This document shows, one piece after another, positions 8,772-14,918 of a stretch of DNA of 33,218 nt. The stretch is from a virus. Within the stretch, counting starts at the first letter, position 1. Each line of letters opens with the position of its first letter. The stretch spans positions 1-33,218 of IMG/VR virus record IMGVR_UViG_3300014903_000160; one strand, given 5' to 3'. The notes beneath the pieces are model-generated. The model saw only the letters and a program-made list of their open reading frames with translations, had not been told where the DNA came from and did not search any database. Position numbers and translations under genes: made by a program.

Positions 8772-9120
8772 TGTCGTCCGAGATCGTATGAATATTGTTA
8801 CGAAGTTTATTAACAACTTTACCTGTTCTTTTACTTCTAGTCATATCCGATCTTGACGATTCACTGTCTGTCATAATTGTAACACCATTATTGTTCTTTG
8901 CAGCGGAGCTACGAATAAACATTGTGGTATTGTTTCTATTGTTAGATTCATCTGTAGCTTCAGCTTCAGCTTCAACAACCTCTTCTTTGATGTCAAGATA
9001 CTTTTCAATCGTAACTGTTGATCTTTCCATCTTTTCTGAGATCTCTTCCACAGACATGCCATCGGCATACATGCCTTTCATGACAAAAACTTCTTGGTCT
9101 GATACTTTTCCTTTAGGCAT
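8764..9120 (-). CDS. Helix-turn-helix DNA-binding protein
   Basis: The 118-residue protein has an N-terminal HTH. The segment SDQEVFVMKGMYADGMSVEEI is followed by SEKMERSTVTIEKYL, matching the resolvase/sigma-region-4 style in which a short helix, a turn at ADGMS and a recognition helix follow each other (about residues 6-42). The rest is acidic and then basic low-complexity sequence without recognised motif, ending in a Lys/Arg-rich tail. It could regulate this phage operon or act as a DNA-binding adaptor. Start ATG 9120 has GGGAG spaced about 7 nt upstream. It lies 1 nt after the preceding stop. A sigma-like role was considered, but only the HTH is present. Confidence 0.72.
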   Translation of the reverse strand: MPKGKVSDQEVFVMKGMYADGMSVEEISEKMERSTVTIEKYLDIKEEVVEAEAEATDESNNRNNTTMFIRSSAAKNNNGVTIMTDSESSRSDMTRSKRTGKVVNKLRNNIHTISDDNG

Positions 9121-9121
9121 A

Positions 9122-9517
9122 TTAAATCTCCCTTTCTGCGTTATTTAGCCAAGCGGCGTTTTTAGATTTTAAGAATTGAATATAGTAAGTGAAGATCTTC
9201 TCGTTAGTTGGCTCCAGTCTCCATTCTGGTCTGCCAGCATGACGCATTTGGCTGTTCTTTCTTCCTTCCGAATACATTCCGATAGGATTAAAAAGTTTGC
9301 CATACTTACCACGTTTTACATAATAGTTTGTCTTTCGTCCTTTTACCAGTTTTACAGCATAGGCATCTGGTTCCTCAAAGACGTTATCATCATACTCTAA
9401 GTCAAGGATAGGAAACCCTTGCTTATCAAGGCGATCTTCTTCGCCCATAAAAGTGTAAACAGAAACGACTGGCGTTGCACTATCGTCCCGCTCTTGGTTA
9501 ATTTTAAAAGTAGACAT
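9122..9517 (-). CDS. Hypothetical protein in replication operon
   Basis: The 131-residue protein is not recognised. The N-terminal half is acidic (DLEYDDNVFEEPDAY), followed by a basic patch RKTNYYVKRGKYGKLFNP, with several aromatic residues that could fold as a small beta domain. The C-terminal part, KIFTYYIQFLKSKNAAWLNN, is probably helical. It has no Cys, signal peptide or membrane span. The start follows AAGGAAGAATGGATAA, and its stop and the next gene's ATG are 1 nt apart. It lies between the zinc-ribbon and HTH genes and is co-transcribed with them. No function can be assigned. Confidence 0.72.
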   Translation of the reverse strand: MSTFKINQERDDSATPVVSVYTFMGEEDRLDKQGFPILDLEYDDNVFEEPDAYAVKLVKGRKTNYYVKRGKYGKLFNPIGMYSEGRKNSQMRHAGRPEWRLEPTNEKIFTYYIQFLKSKNAAWLNNAEREI

Positions 9518-9895
9518 TTATCCATTCTTCCTTTTTAACATATCTGATTTTGAAATCCTTGCAGTATCTTCGTAGGAAGACATGCTCATACCATCTGGTA
9601 GTTTTTCTTCAAGCGTATTTCGCTTCTTGGTTTTCTGATCTTGACGCATTTGCTCAACCTTTGCTTTGCCAAGTTTCTTCACTTGCTTGTCGGCATACTC
9701 ACCGAGCGTTTGAGCTTCATGAAGACCCTTCACATAGTTAGGAACAAAATTGTCAGACAGGAAATCCCTGTAAATTTTCTTGGATTTACAAGACGGGCAT
9801 TTAGCCTTTTTCATCTTACAATCATACTCCTGCATTGACCAAAGTTCCGTAAAATTATGGTCACATTTTTCACAACTAAAGCTGTATTCCGGCAT
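9518..9895 (-). CDS. FmdB-type zinc-ribbon protein
   Basis: The 125-residue protein begins MPEYSFSCEKCDHNFTELW, followed by AKCPSCKSKKIYRDF. This is the FmdB/CxxC zinc-ribbon signature (two CxxC pairs at about residues 8-11 and 33-36). The remaining 80 residues are a basic linker and an acidic/serine-rich tail. Zinc-ribbon proteins of this family are common in phages and are thought to bind nucleic acid or act as regulators. The exact role here is unknown. Start ATG has GAGGAT upstream. The stop and the ATG of the next gene are adjacent, without a gap for a separate promoter. Confidence 0.82.
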   Translation of the reverse strand: MPEYSFSCEKCDHNFTELWSMQEYDCKMKKAKCPSCKSKKIYRDFLSDNFVPNYVKGLHEAQTLGEYADKQVKKLGKAKVEQMRQDQKTKKRNTLEEKLPDGMSMSSYEDTARISKSDMLKRKNG

Positions 9896-10117
9896 TTAAG
9901 TATCCTCATCTATAAAGTGTTTTTTAACATCCAAGCATTTCTTACAGTATACCTTAGATGTCCTGATTTCGACTGCATCATTTGAAAGTTTTAGACTAAA
10001 ACCTTTCGCATTTTTCCTATACCTTCCCTCTATCTCTACATCGGGTATGATAACCGTTACCTTTTGACCATTCTCTAGCATCCTATGACAATTATCACAC
10101 TTTCTAACTTCGTACAT
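9896..10117 (-). CDS. Small zinc-finger-like protein
   Basis: The 73-residue protein has KCDNCHRML at the N-terminus and VYCKKCLDVKKH near the C-terminus, giving a CxxC...CxxC zinc-binding pair separated by about 45 residues. The segment between is basic and could form a beta-rich finger core. The start ATG is preceded by GTGGAGGACGT, a strong Shine-Dalgarno sequence, and overlaps the end of the HNH gene by 14 nt. It may be a nucleic-acid binding or regulatory peptide of the replication operon. There is no further basis for a function. Confidence 0.75.
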   Translation of the reverse strand: MYEVRKCDNCHRMLENGQKVTVIIPDVEIEGRYRKNAKGFSLKLSNDAVEIRTSKVYCKKCLDVKKHFIDEDT

Positions 10118-10643
10118 ACGTCCTCCACTCTTCGGGGATGTCTACTGAAATAAAGGAAATAAAATTGTTTGGGCTTGGCTCTACAGGTTTTTTTAAAAGT
10201 CTCATACCTGCTTGCTCAAGTGTCTTGCTGCCCTTCTTTGTATTACATTTAGAACAAGCAATAACGACATTATCCCAAGTATGTGCATCGTCTTTATTTG
10301 AAAAAGATGACCTTGGCTTGATATGGTCTATTGTAGTTTTGTTCATAGCTAGTTTGGTATTACAGTATTGGCAAGTAGAATTATCTCTGATTGCTACATT
10401 ATACCTTTTTACGGGAACGCTTTTTCTTTTCTTAATATATCTAGGGGTTACGGCAACTGCTGGAATATAAAATTCCTGTCCGCCACCAGAAGTAACCATA
10501 TCGTCTAGATAATGTTCAATAACACGAACCCCTTCTCCGGGCATTTCGTTACCGATTATCTCCAAACATAAAGCCCGCTTCCAACTTATTATAGTCAGCG
10601 GTGTGTAATCTTGATTCAATATTAAGCAAGGTTTGTGGTTCAT
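10104..10643 (-). CDS. HNH endonuclease
   Basis: The 179-residue protein has the HNH core CQYCNTKLAMNKTTIDHIKP, with a later WDNVVIACSKCNTKKGS. Two CxxC pairs would bind the structural zinc, and the DH of TIDH plus the Asn in WDNVV form the metal site. It would cut or nick double-stranded DNA. Such genes are frequent in phages as homing enzymes or packaging nucleases, but the first position in the replication operon is unusual for packaging. The frame is open upstream to 10670, but those codons would be the arm of a terminator hairpin; ATG 10643 with AGGGGCTAAA is therefore used. The gene is the first after the terminator at 10654-10691. Confidence 0.88.
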   Translation of the reverse strand: MNHKPCLILNQDYTPLTIISWKRALCLEIIGNEMPGEGVRVIEHYLDDMVTSGGGQEFYIPAVAVTPRYIKKRKSVPVKRYNVAIRDNSTCQYCNTKLAMNKTTIDHIKPRSSFSNKDDAHTWDNVVIACSKCNTKKGSKTLEQAGMRLLKKPVEPSPNNFISFISVDIPEEWRTYVRS

Positions 10644-10653
10644 TTTAGCCCCT

Positions 10654-10691
10654 AAAAAAAAGAGCCACACAAAGATAACTTTGTATAGCTC
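10654..10691 (-). terminator. Strong rho-independent terminator with 13-bp stem
   Basis: On the minus strand GAGCTATACAAAG pairs with CTTTGTGTGGCTC across a TTAT loop (13 bp, two of them G-U), followed by eight U. It ends the membrane-protein unit (13251-10722) about 30 nt beyond the last gene. The U run reaches to 11 nt before the HNH start codon, so any promoter for the replication operon must be upstream of or within the hairpin. Confidence 0.92.
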
Positions 10692-10703
10692 TGTATTTAT
10701 TCA

Positions 10704-10709
10704 ATTGTA
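10704..10709 (-). promoter_or_regulatory. Possible -10 box (TACAAT) upstream of terminator
   Basis: The minus strand reads TACAATTG here, close to the AGTATAATTG pattern seen at several other intergenic sites. A start about 7 nt further on would place the whole terminator hairpin in the leader of the replication operon. No good -35 hexamer is visible. This is a weak call. Confidence 0.25.
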
Positions 10710-10721
10710 CCAAAACAATAC

Positions 10722-11009
10722 CTATCCATCAACTTCGTGTTTTTTATCATTTGCTTCTAGTAGAAGAGGAAATACCTCGTCTAGTTTTTTACAAGCATCA
10801 TGAAGTCCTTGTTCATGGCAACTTGTTGACAACACTTCCCATTCCGCAACTAAATCAGTTAAGGAACCATTCTTGCCAACAGGCAAACGGGGTTTTGGGA
10901 CGCTCTTAAAAATTCCACTGATTGCAGGCCAAAAAAGTAGCAAGCAACCGAGGCCAATTATGACCCATTGAAATGGATCAAGATTGCCTAGCAGTGAAGG
11001 GAAATTCAT
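10722..11009 (-). CDS. Single-span membrane protein
   Basis: The 95-residue protein has an N-terminal membrane segment, FQWVIIGLGCLLLFWPAI, followed by a basic stop (KSVPKPRLPVGK) and a soluble helical domain that contains two Cys in STSCHEQGLHDACKKLDE. That suggests a cytoplasmic regulatory domain of about 55 residues. It could belong to the lysis or envelope apparatus of the phage, as it lies with two other small membrane proteins, but no family was recognised. Start ATG 11009 is chosen over an upstream in-frame start because AGAGGTGTGAT precedes it and the earlier start would overlap the holin-like gene. The next element downstream is the terminator. Confidence 0.75.
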   Translation of the reverse strand: MNFPSLLGNLDPFQWVIIGLGCLLLFWPAISGIFKSVPKPRLPVGKNGSLTDLVAEWEVLSTSCHEQGLHDACKKLDEVFPLLLEANDKKHEVDG

Positions 11010-11019
11010 ATCACACCTC

Positions 11020-11199
11020 TTACTTGGTTTCTCTGATAGTATCACCAACGATCCAAGCTACTACGATACCTGCTACAGCTACAATTTGGTCTGTATCAAG
11101 CTCAACACCTAGAAGGTCTTGACCTACAACCGCTGCCAAACCAGCAGCAGCAGCCCAGAATCTTCTTGAGGCAAGCATAGATTTTACTTTTACGTTCAT
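11020..11199 (-). CDS. Small holin-like membrane protein (59 residues)
   Basis: A 59-codon frame with a clear ribosome site (GGAGAGCAC before ATG) begins MNVKVKSMLASRRFWAAAA and ends DTIRETK. It has two hydrophobic stretches, WAAAAGLAAVVGQDLLG and IVAVAGIVVAWIVGD, separated by a short acidic turn. This resembles the short two-span holin or envelope proteins of phages, typically with a charged N-terminus and a soluble tail. It overlaps the upstream gene in an ATGA junction (11196-11199) and is followed by the 95-residue membrane protein. The function as a holin is inferred from size and topology only. It is too short to be found by a 60-codon cutoff. Confidence 0.72.
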   Translation of the reverse strand: MNVKVKSMLASRRFWAAAAGLAAVVGQDLLGVELDTDQIVAVAGIVVAWIVGDTIRETK

Positions 11200-11567
11200 G
11201 TGCTCTCCTTTAATTTAAAAAGTTTAATACGTGCTTCTTGAGACATGCTACCTGATAAATTGGTCATAGACCTATACATGTATTTAGCCTCTTTTCTAGT
11301 TTTTGATTCCTTCCTTACCGATCTCCACAAAATCCATTTTTGGAAAGGATTTAGTTTTCCGAATCTTGCAGCAAGCTCTTCAGGATTATCTTTATTATAG
11401 TTTTCCTTGAACCATTGTACTATCTCGATGATTATCTTTATGATAGTCAAAATTGTCATCGGATCAAAGCCATATTCTTGATCTTTTTCCGCTGCTTGTT
11501 TCAAGTCATTACCAACCAAACCTGCAAGTTCGCCAGCATATTCTTCCAGTGTTATCTCGTCAGCCAT
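11196..11567 (-). CDS. Unknown protein with hydrophobic helix
   Basis: The 123-residue protein (from MADEITLEEYAG) has an acidic N-terminus, then a strongly hydrophobic helix TILTIIKIIIEIVQWF (about residues 37-52), then a basic C-terminal half with FQKWILWRSVRKESKTR. The hydrophobic helix is amphipathic with two Lys/Glu, so it might bind a membrane rather than span it. ATG 11567 is preceded by GAAGGGG about 10 nt upstream and overlaps the previous gene's end. The neighbours are small membrane proteins and a papain-like peptidase, so a lysis or envelope role is possible. No family was recognised. Confidence 0.68.
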   Translation of the reverse strand: MADEITLEEYAGELAGLVGNDLKQAAEKDQEYGFDPMTILTIIKIIIEIVQWFKENYNKDNPEELAARFGKLNPFQKWILWRSVRKESKTRKEAKYMYRSMTNLSGSMSQEARIKLFKLKEST

Positions 11568-12322
11568 CCGAATATACCCCTTCTTTTCTTGGTAGGTGTT
11601 GGACAAGTACCATCCTTACATTCTTCTTGTTTTACAGGCTCAGGTGGTGGAGTTGTTTTACCTCCGCACTTGGGATCGTGCTTACAATCCTTGCCTGCTT
11701 CTACACACGGGCATTTGGTCTTGTGACCATCGCCATGTACGACATAACCTTTACCTTCGCAAATACATTCGGTATTTTCATCTGGTTTAGGTTCTGGGTC
11801 ATTATTATTATACTCTGCTATCGCCTCATTTGCCCTTGAAATATAATCTTCATATACCTGATCTTCGCTATTATCGTATAATTTCCAAGCAAAACCGTAA
11901 AATAATTTTGACAAATTCTCAACCTCTTCTACAGTTAATGGATCAGTTTCAGTTTGTGGACCGATTGTTTCTTCGATTAATTTCGCAGCAACAGGACTAA
12001 AAGTTGGATACTTTTTTTCTCCACTTTCTGAAACCAAAGCATTTCCCATAGTTTTTTTACCAACAAAATCTAAAAAATACTGTATCTGTAAGTTAGTATT
12101 TAAATCTGTTACAAGAACACCCTCCGACATAGCAAAGAATGTTGCGGCAACCATGTTGGCATCAACGGGATCTGATATCTCTGGCAATCTATCAACCATA
12201 ACGACAATAAAATCTTCTGGTTTATTTAGTTTGTCCGGCACTACAGGATTCTTAAATCTAGGATAAAAGAACCCTATAGCAAGGAGTAATACTCCCAAAG
12301 TAATTCTTAATCTATCATTCAT
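11552..12322 (-). CDS. Membrane-anchored protein with Cys-rich C-terminal domain
   Basis: The 256-residue protein starts MNDRLRITLGVLLLAIGFF, a typical signal-anchor. The next 150 residues are acidic and mixed alpha/beta without recognised motif. The tail (about residues 185-245) is Cys-rich: CICEGKGYVVHGDGHKTKC, then CPCVEAGKDCKHDPKCGG and a Pro/Thr linker. CxCxGxGY followed by KCPC recalls the zinc-binding repeats of DnaJ. If the anchor is N-in, the Cys-rich tail would lie outside the cytoplasm. ATG 12322 is chosen because GGAGGTTGGATATA precedes it; it overlaps the TAA of the peptidase gene (TAATG). This is an attractive partner or target for the co-transcribed peptidase, but no interaction is shown. 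Confidence 0.72.
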   Translation of the reverse strand: MNDRLRITLGVLLLAIGFFYPRFKNPVVPDKLNKPEDFIVVMVDRLPEISDPVDANMVAATFFAMSEGVLVTDLNTNLQIQYFLDFVGKKTMGNALVSESGEKKYPTFSPVAAKLIEETIGPQTETDPLTVEEVENLSKLFYGFAWKLYDNSEDQVYEDYISRANEAIAEYNNNDPEPKPDENTECICEGKGYVVHGDGHKTKCPCVEAGKDCKHDPKCGGKTTPPPEPVKQEECKDGTCPTPTKKRRGIFGWLTR

Positions 12323-13251
12323 TATATCCAACCTCCAAGACCATAATCAGGAAGTTGACGGGCTGGAAAACCATCAAAATCGCTGAATACAAATGATCCT
12401 CTAGCGTTTAGAATTGCACGAGCATCTTTTTCCCTAACCCAAAAACTACCATCAGGTTGTCCATGACGCTTAGGGCCACTGTTCCAAGCACCCCAGCTAT
12501 TTTGAATAAGGAATAAAGTCTCGTCGTGAACCTCTCTAGTATCATCACAAGCGATCCATGCCATAGCATGACTCCAGCTTCCCTTTCTGTTTGCTATACC
12601 ATATTTATCTCTAGTAGACGAGAAACCAAGTCCACTACAGCAAGATAAGGCATAACCATTAGCTAAAGCATCTCTTGCTTCTTCTACAGTAGTAACAAGA
12701 GAAATGGTTTGTATTCGATGTTTGCCAGCTTCTTTCTTGTAAACGTCGAATGGAATTAAGTGATTCGCTCCGAGTCGCGAATTGTAAGTCGATAAATCAC
12801 ATCCTTCGTATTTTTTTCTTAACAGGATTCCTCCATATTCATGCACATACTTTGCAGCACCAGAACAGGTCATTCCCTGTCTCTTGTGCCCGCGAGATTG
12901 ATATATAGCTTCTGTAGCACCGCGAGCCACAAATGCTTCGGCCTGACCCTTTATATCAATTTCTACAGCCCTAGTAACATCAACTGCATTTCTTGTGGAA
13001 TGTGACACACAATCTCCAGTCGTTTGCCTCTCAGATGGCCCAAATTTAGGATCAAATTTTAGCAAAGACTTAAACGGCAGGCTCAATTTGCCCGCACCAG
13101 ATTCATCAAGATGGTACGCTGCCGCACCAAAGAGGGGTCGCTGGAGCTTCGCCAACAACTCTCTGATCTCTTCTGGATCACATTCACCGCCAATAAAGCC
13201 GTTATTATAGGCTTCTAGAAGGTCTTTTGGTGAATTGAAATCATCACTCAT
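12322..13251 (-). CDS. Papain-like (C1) cysteine peptidase
   Basis: The 309-residue protein carries the C1 peptidase landmarks in order: oxyanion Gln Q76 and nucleophile C81 in RQTTGDCVSHS, then GSWSHAMAWIA (H228) and LFLIQNSWGAWNSGP (N251). The spacing and the NSWG motif fit the papain fold. There is no signal peptide and no obvious long propeptide before C81, so maturation, if any, must be short. It may be a structural or lysis-associated peptidase, or act on a host target. The gene begins a unit of small membrane and Cys-rich proteins; stop and next ATG overlap (TAATG). The catalytic residues are intact, so activity is likely. Confidence 0.85.
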   Translation of the reverse strand: MSDDFNSPKDLLEAYNNGFIGGECDPEEIRELLAKLQRPLFGAAAYHLDESGAGKLSLPFKSLLKFDPKFGPSERQTTGDCVSHSTRNAVDVTRAVEIDIKGQAEAFVARGATEAIYQSRGHKRQGMTCSGAAKYVHEYGGILLRKKYEGCDLSTYNSRLGANHLIPFDVYKKEAGKHRIQTISLVTTVEEARDALANGYALSCCSGLGFSSTRDKYGIANRKGSWSHAMAWIACDDTREVHDETLFLIQNSWGAWNSGPKRHGQPDGSFWVREKDARAILNARGSFVFSDFDGFPARQLPDYGLGGWI

Positions 13252-13312
13252 CTAATATCACCCTACCCTTTCTCATATACGAGGAATAAATGCCCCAATA
13301 TAAATACACCGA

Positions 13313-13747
13313 TTAAGCCTTGGGTCTAACATGAAGTTCGCATTTTAGACTTTTTGTTACGTCATCAACAGTCTTAATCATTACGTCATATTTTCCATTA
13401 TCCGGGTCATAATAAGTAGTTTCGCTAAGATGCCAGCTTGTACTCCAAGGCTGATGGAAATGTATACGACAAATCTTAACTTCTTCGCCAGCATCATCAT
13501 TATAGTACAAATCCCACTTAATATCACTATCCTTGTAGCAACAGCTATTAAAAGGACATCCAGCATAAGTTACCGCACTAAGGACTTGATCCGTACCAAT
13601 AGAGGCAGGATGGTCACTTGGTGGAGTCACAACGCTTTGCGTACATTTTTTACTATACACTTTAAAATAAATTTTATCCGAAGGCACTTTTGGCTTGATG
13701 CAATCTTCGTCTACTTTACAAATCACCTGTACGGTTGCGTTACTCAT
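13313..13747 (-). CDS. Cysteine-rich protein of unknown function
   Basis: The 144-residue protein has nine Cys, including ICKVDEDC, SKKC, AGCPFNSCC, VKICRI and KCELHV. Much of it looks like beta strands (TVQVICKV, IYFKVYSKK, DLYYNDDAG). It has no signal peptide. It might be a small virion protein or zinc-binding domain. ATG 13747 overlaps the nrdB stop in an ATGA junction, so it belongs to the end of the ribonucleotide reductase operon, and it is followed by a 61-nt gap before the peptidase gene. No family was recognised. Confidence 0.68.
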   Translation of the reverse strand: MSNATVQVICKVDEDCIKPKVPSDKIYFKVYSKKCTQSVVTPPSDHPASIGTDQVLSAVTYAGCPFNSCCYKDSDIKWDLYYNDDAGEEVKICRIHFHQPWSTSWHLSETTYYDPDNGKYDVMIKTVDDVTKSLKCELHVRPKA

Positions 13748-14814
13748 AGCAAATCTCCCAAATCCATATCATCTAAATCGTTTTTACTAGCACCAATCTT
13801 ATAGCTGGTAATTTCGTGCTCTTGTGGAGCCACCTGAACGCTTTCGCTTTGCATCCAAGGCTCTGTCCATCCAGCAATAGGGTTTCTGCCTACAGTTTCA
13901 TAAGGTAGTCCAATATTTTTGCGTCTTGACATACACAGCCAGTCAATATATTGATGCAAAACTGCTTCATTTAGACCGATAATCGAACCGTCTTTGAACA
14001 AATATGATGCCCACTCTTTTTCTTCTGCTGCTGCTCTTTCAAACATTTGGATTGCATCTTCTTGACATTGTTCTGCAATCTTCTGGAACCCTTCGCTCTC
14101 TTCTCTGTGCAAGATTTTAAGGATTTCCTGAGTATTTGTTAGATGTAGAGCCTCATCACGCTTAATTAGCTTGATAATATCTGCATTTCCTACCATTTTC
14201 TTGTTTTCTGCAAAGGCAAAGCTGCAAATAAAGCTAACATAGAAGCGAACAGCCTCAAGAATGTTAATACTAATTACAGTCATATAGATTTGTTTTTTCA
14301 AATCATTTGTTTTTGTGCTATTACAACTCATGCCCATAAGATTATTGTAATCTTCAATGGCTGATTTAGCACGCTTCATTATTTCTTTATCTTCATAAAT
14401 CCCGCCAAAAACTTCATTACTGTCAGGATATACGTTTTGGATAATATAGGAATAAGATTGACTATGAATCTTCTCAAAGAACTGCCATGTCATCAAACAC
14501 GCTTCAAGCTCTGAGTTCGTTACATACTCCAATAGGGTAGGAACTCCACGACAGATAACACTATCAAGCATCGTCTGATACTTTAGATTAGATGTAAAGA
14601 TAAACTTCTCGTTATCCGACATCTCTTTAAAATCACCACGATCTTTCTTGAGTTCAATCTCTTCTGGTCGCCAGAAGTTCATCATTTGCTTGCTATCTAA
14701 GTCCTTGAAGATAGGATATTTCAAGCAATCGAATCTTTGAACACCGAGGTCTTTCCCAAGAAAGAGTGGTTGAGTTTTTGGGTCAATGTTTTTTGTATTA
14801 AAAATAGTTTTCAT
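13744..14814 (-). CDS. nrdB: Ribonucleoside-diphosphate reductase beta subunit (class I)
   Basis: The 356-residue protein has the class I NrdB iron ligands and radical Tyr: D84 in TMLDSVICRG, E114 and H117 with Y121 in FFEKIHSQSYSYI, E187 in ILEAVRFY, and E221 and H224 in DEALHLTNTQ. The arrangement matches E. coli NrdB D84, E115, H118, Y122, E204, E238 and H241. It houses the tyrosyl radical and passes it to NrdA to reduce NDPs to dNDPs. The gene follows nrdA, separated by a 33-codon zinc-ribbon gene. Length is close to the 376 residues of the E. coli protein, and no intron or intein was seen. Confidence 0.96.
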   Translation of the reverse strand: MKTIFNTKNIDPKTQPLFLGKDLGVQRFDCLKYPIFKDLDSKQMMNFWRPEEIELKKDRGDFKEMSDNEKFIFTSNLKYQTMLDSVICRGVPTLLEYVTNSELEACLMTWQFFEKIHSQSYSYIIQNVYPDSNEVFGGIYEDKEIMKRAKSAIEDYNNLMGMSCNSTKTNDLKKQIYMTVISINILEAVRFYVSFICSFAFAENKKMVGNADIIKLIKRDEALHLTNTQEILKILHREESEGFQKIAEQCQEDAIQMFERAAAEEKEWASYLFKDGSIIGLNEAVLHQYIDWLCMSRRKNIGLPYETVGRNPIAGWTEPWMQSESVQVAPQEHEITSYKIGASKNDLDDMDLGDLL

Positions 14815-14816
14815 TC

Positions 14817-14918
14817 TTATTCCTCTTTACTTCTGCATTTTGGACATATTTCTGTTTTGTGACTTTCAAACTCGTCAGTTGCTTTACCGCACTTAGGGCA
14901 ATACCACCATTTTGTCAT
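14817..14918 (-). CDS. 33-residue zinc-ribbon protein between nrdA and nrdB
   Basis: A 33-codon frame starts MTKWWYCPKCGKATDEF and ends ICPKCRSKEE. The two CPKC pairs, 15 residues apart, make a minimal rubredoxin/zinc-ribbon fold. The ATG overlaps the nrdA stop (ATGA, 14915-14918) and its TAA is 2 nt from the nrdB ATG, so it is almost surely translated with them. It might be a redox partner, a metal-binding regulator or an assembly factor of the reductase, but none of these can be read from the sequence. It is too short to be found by a 60-codon cutoff. Confidence 0.75.
   Translation of the reverse strand: MTKWWYCPKCGKATDEFESHKTEICPKCRSKEE

Noticed and set aside
10104-10670. Longer N-terminus of the HNH protein from 10670
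   Set aside because: Those codons come from the U run and hairpin of the terminator, and ATG 10643 has an AGGGGC site.
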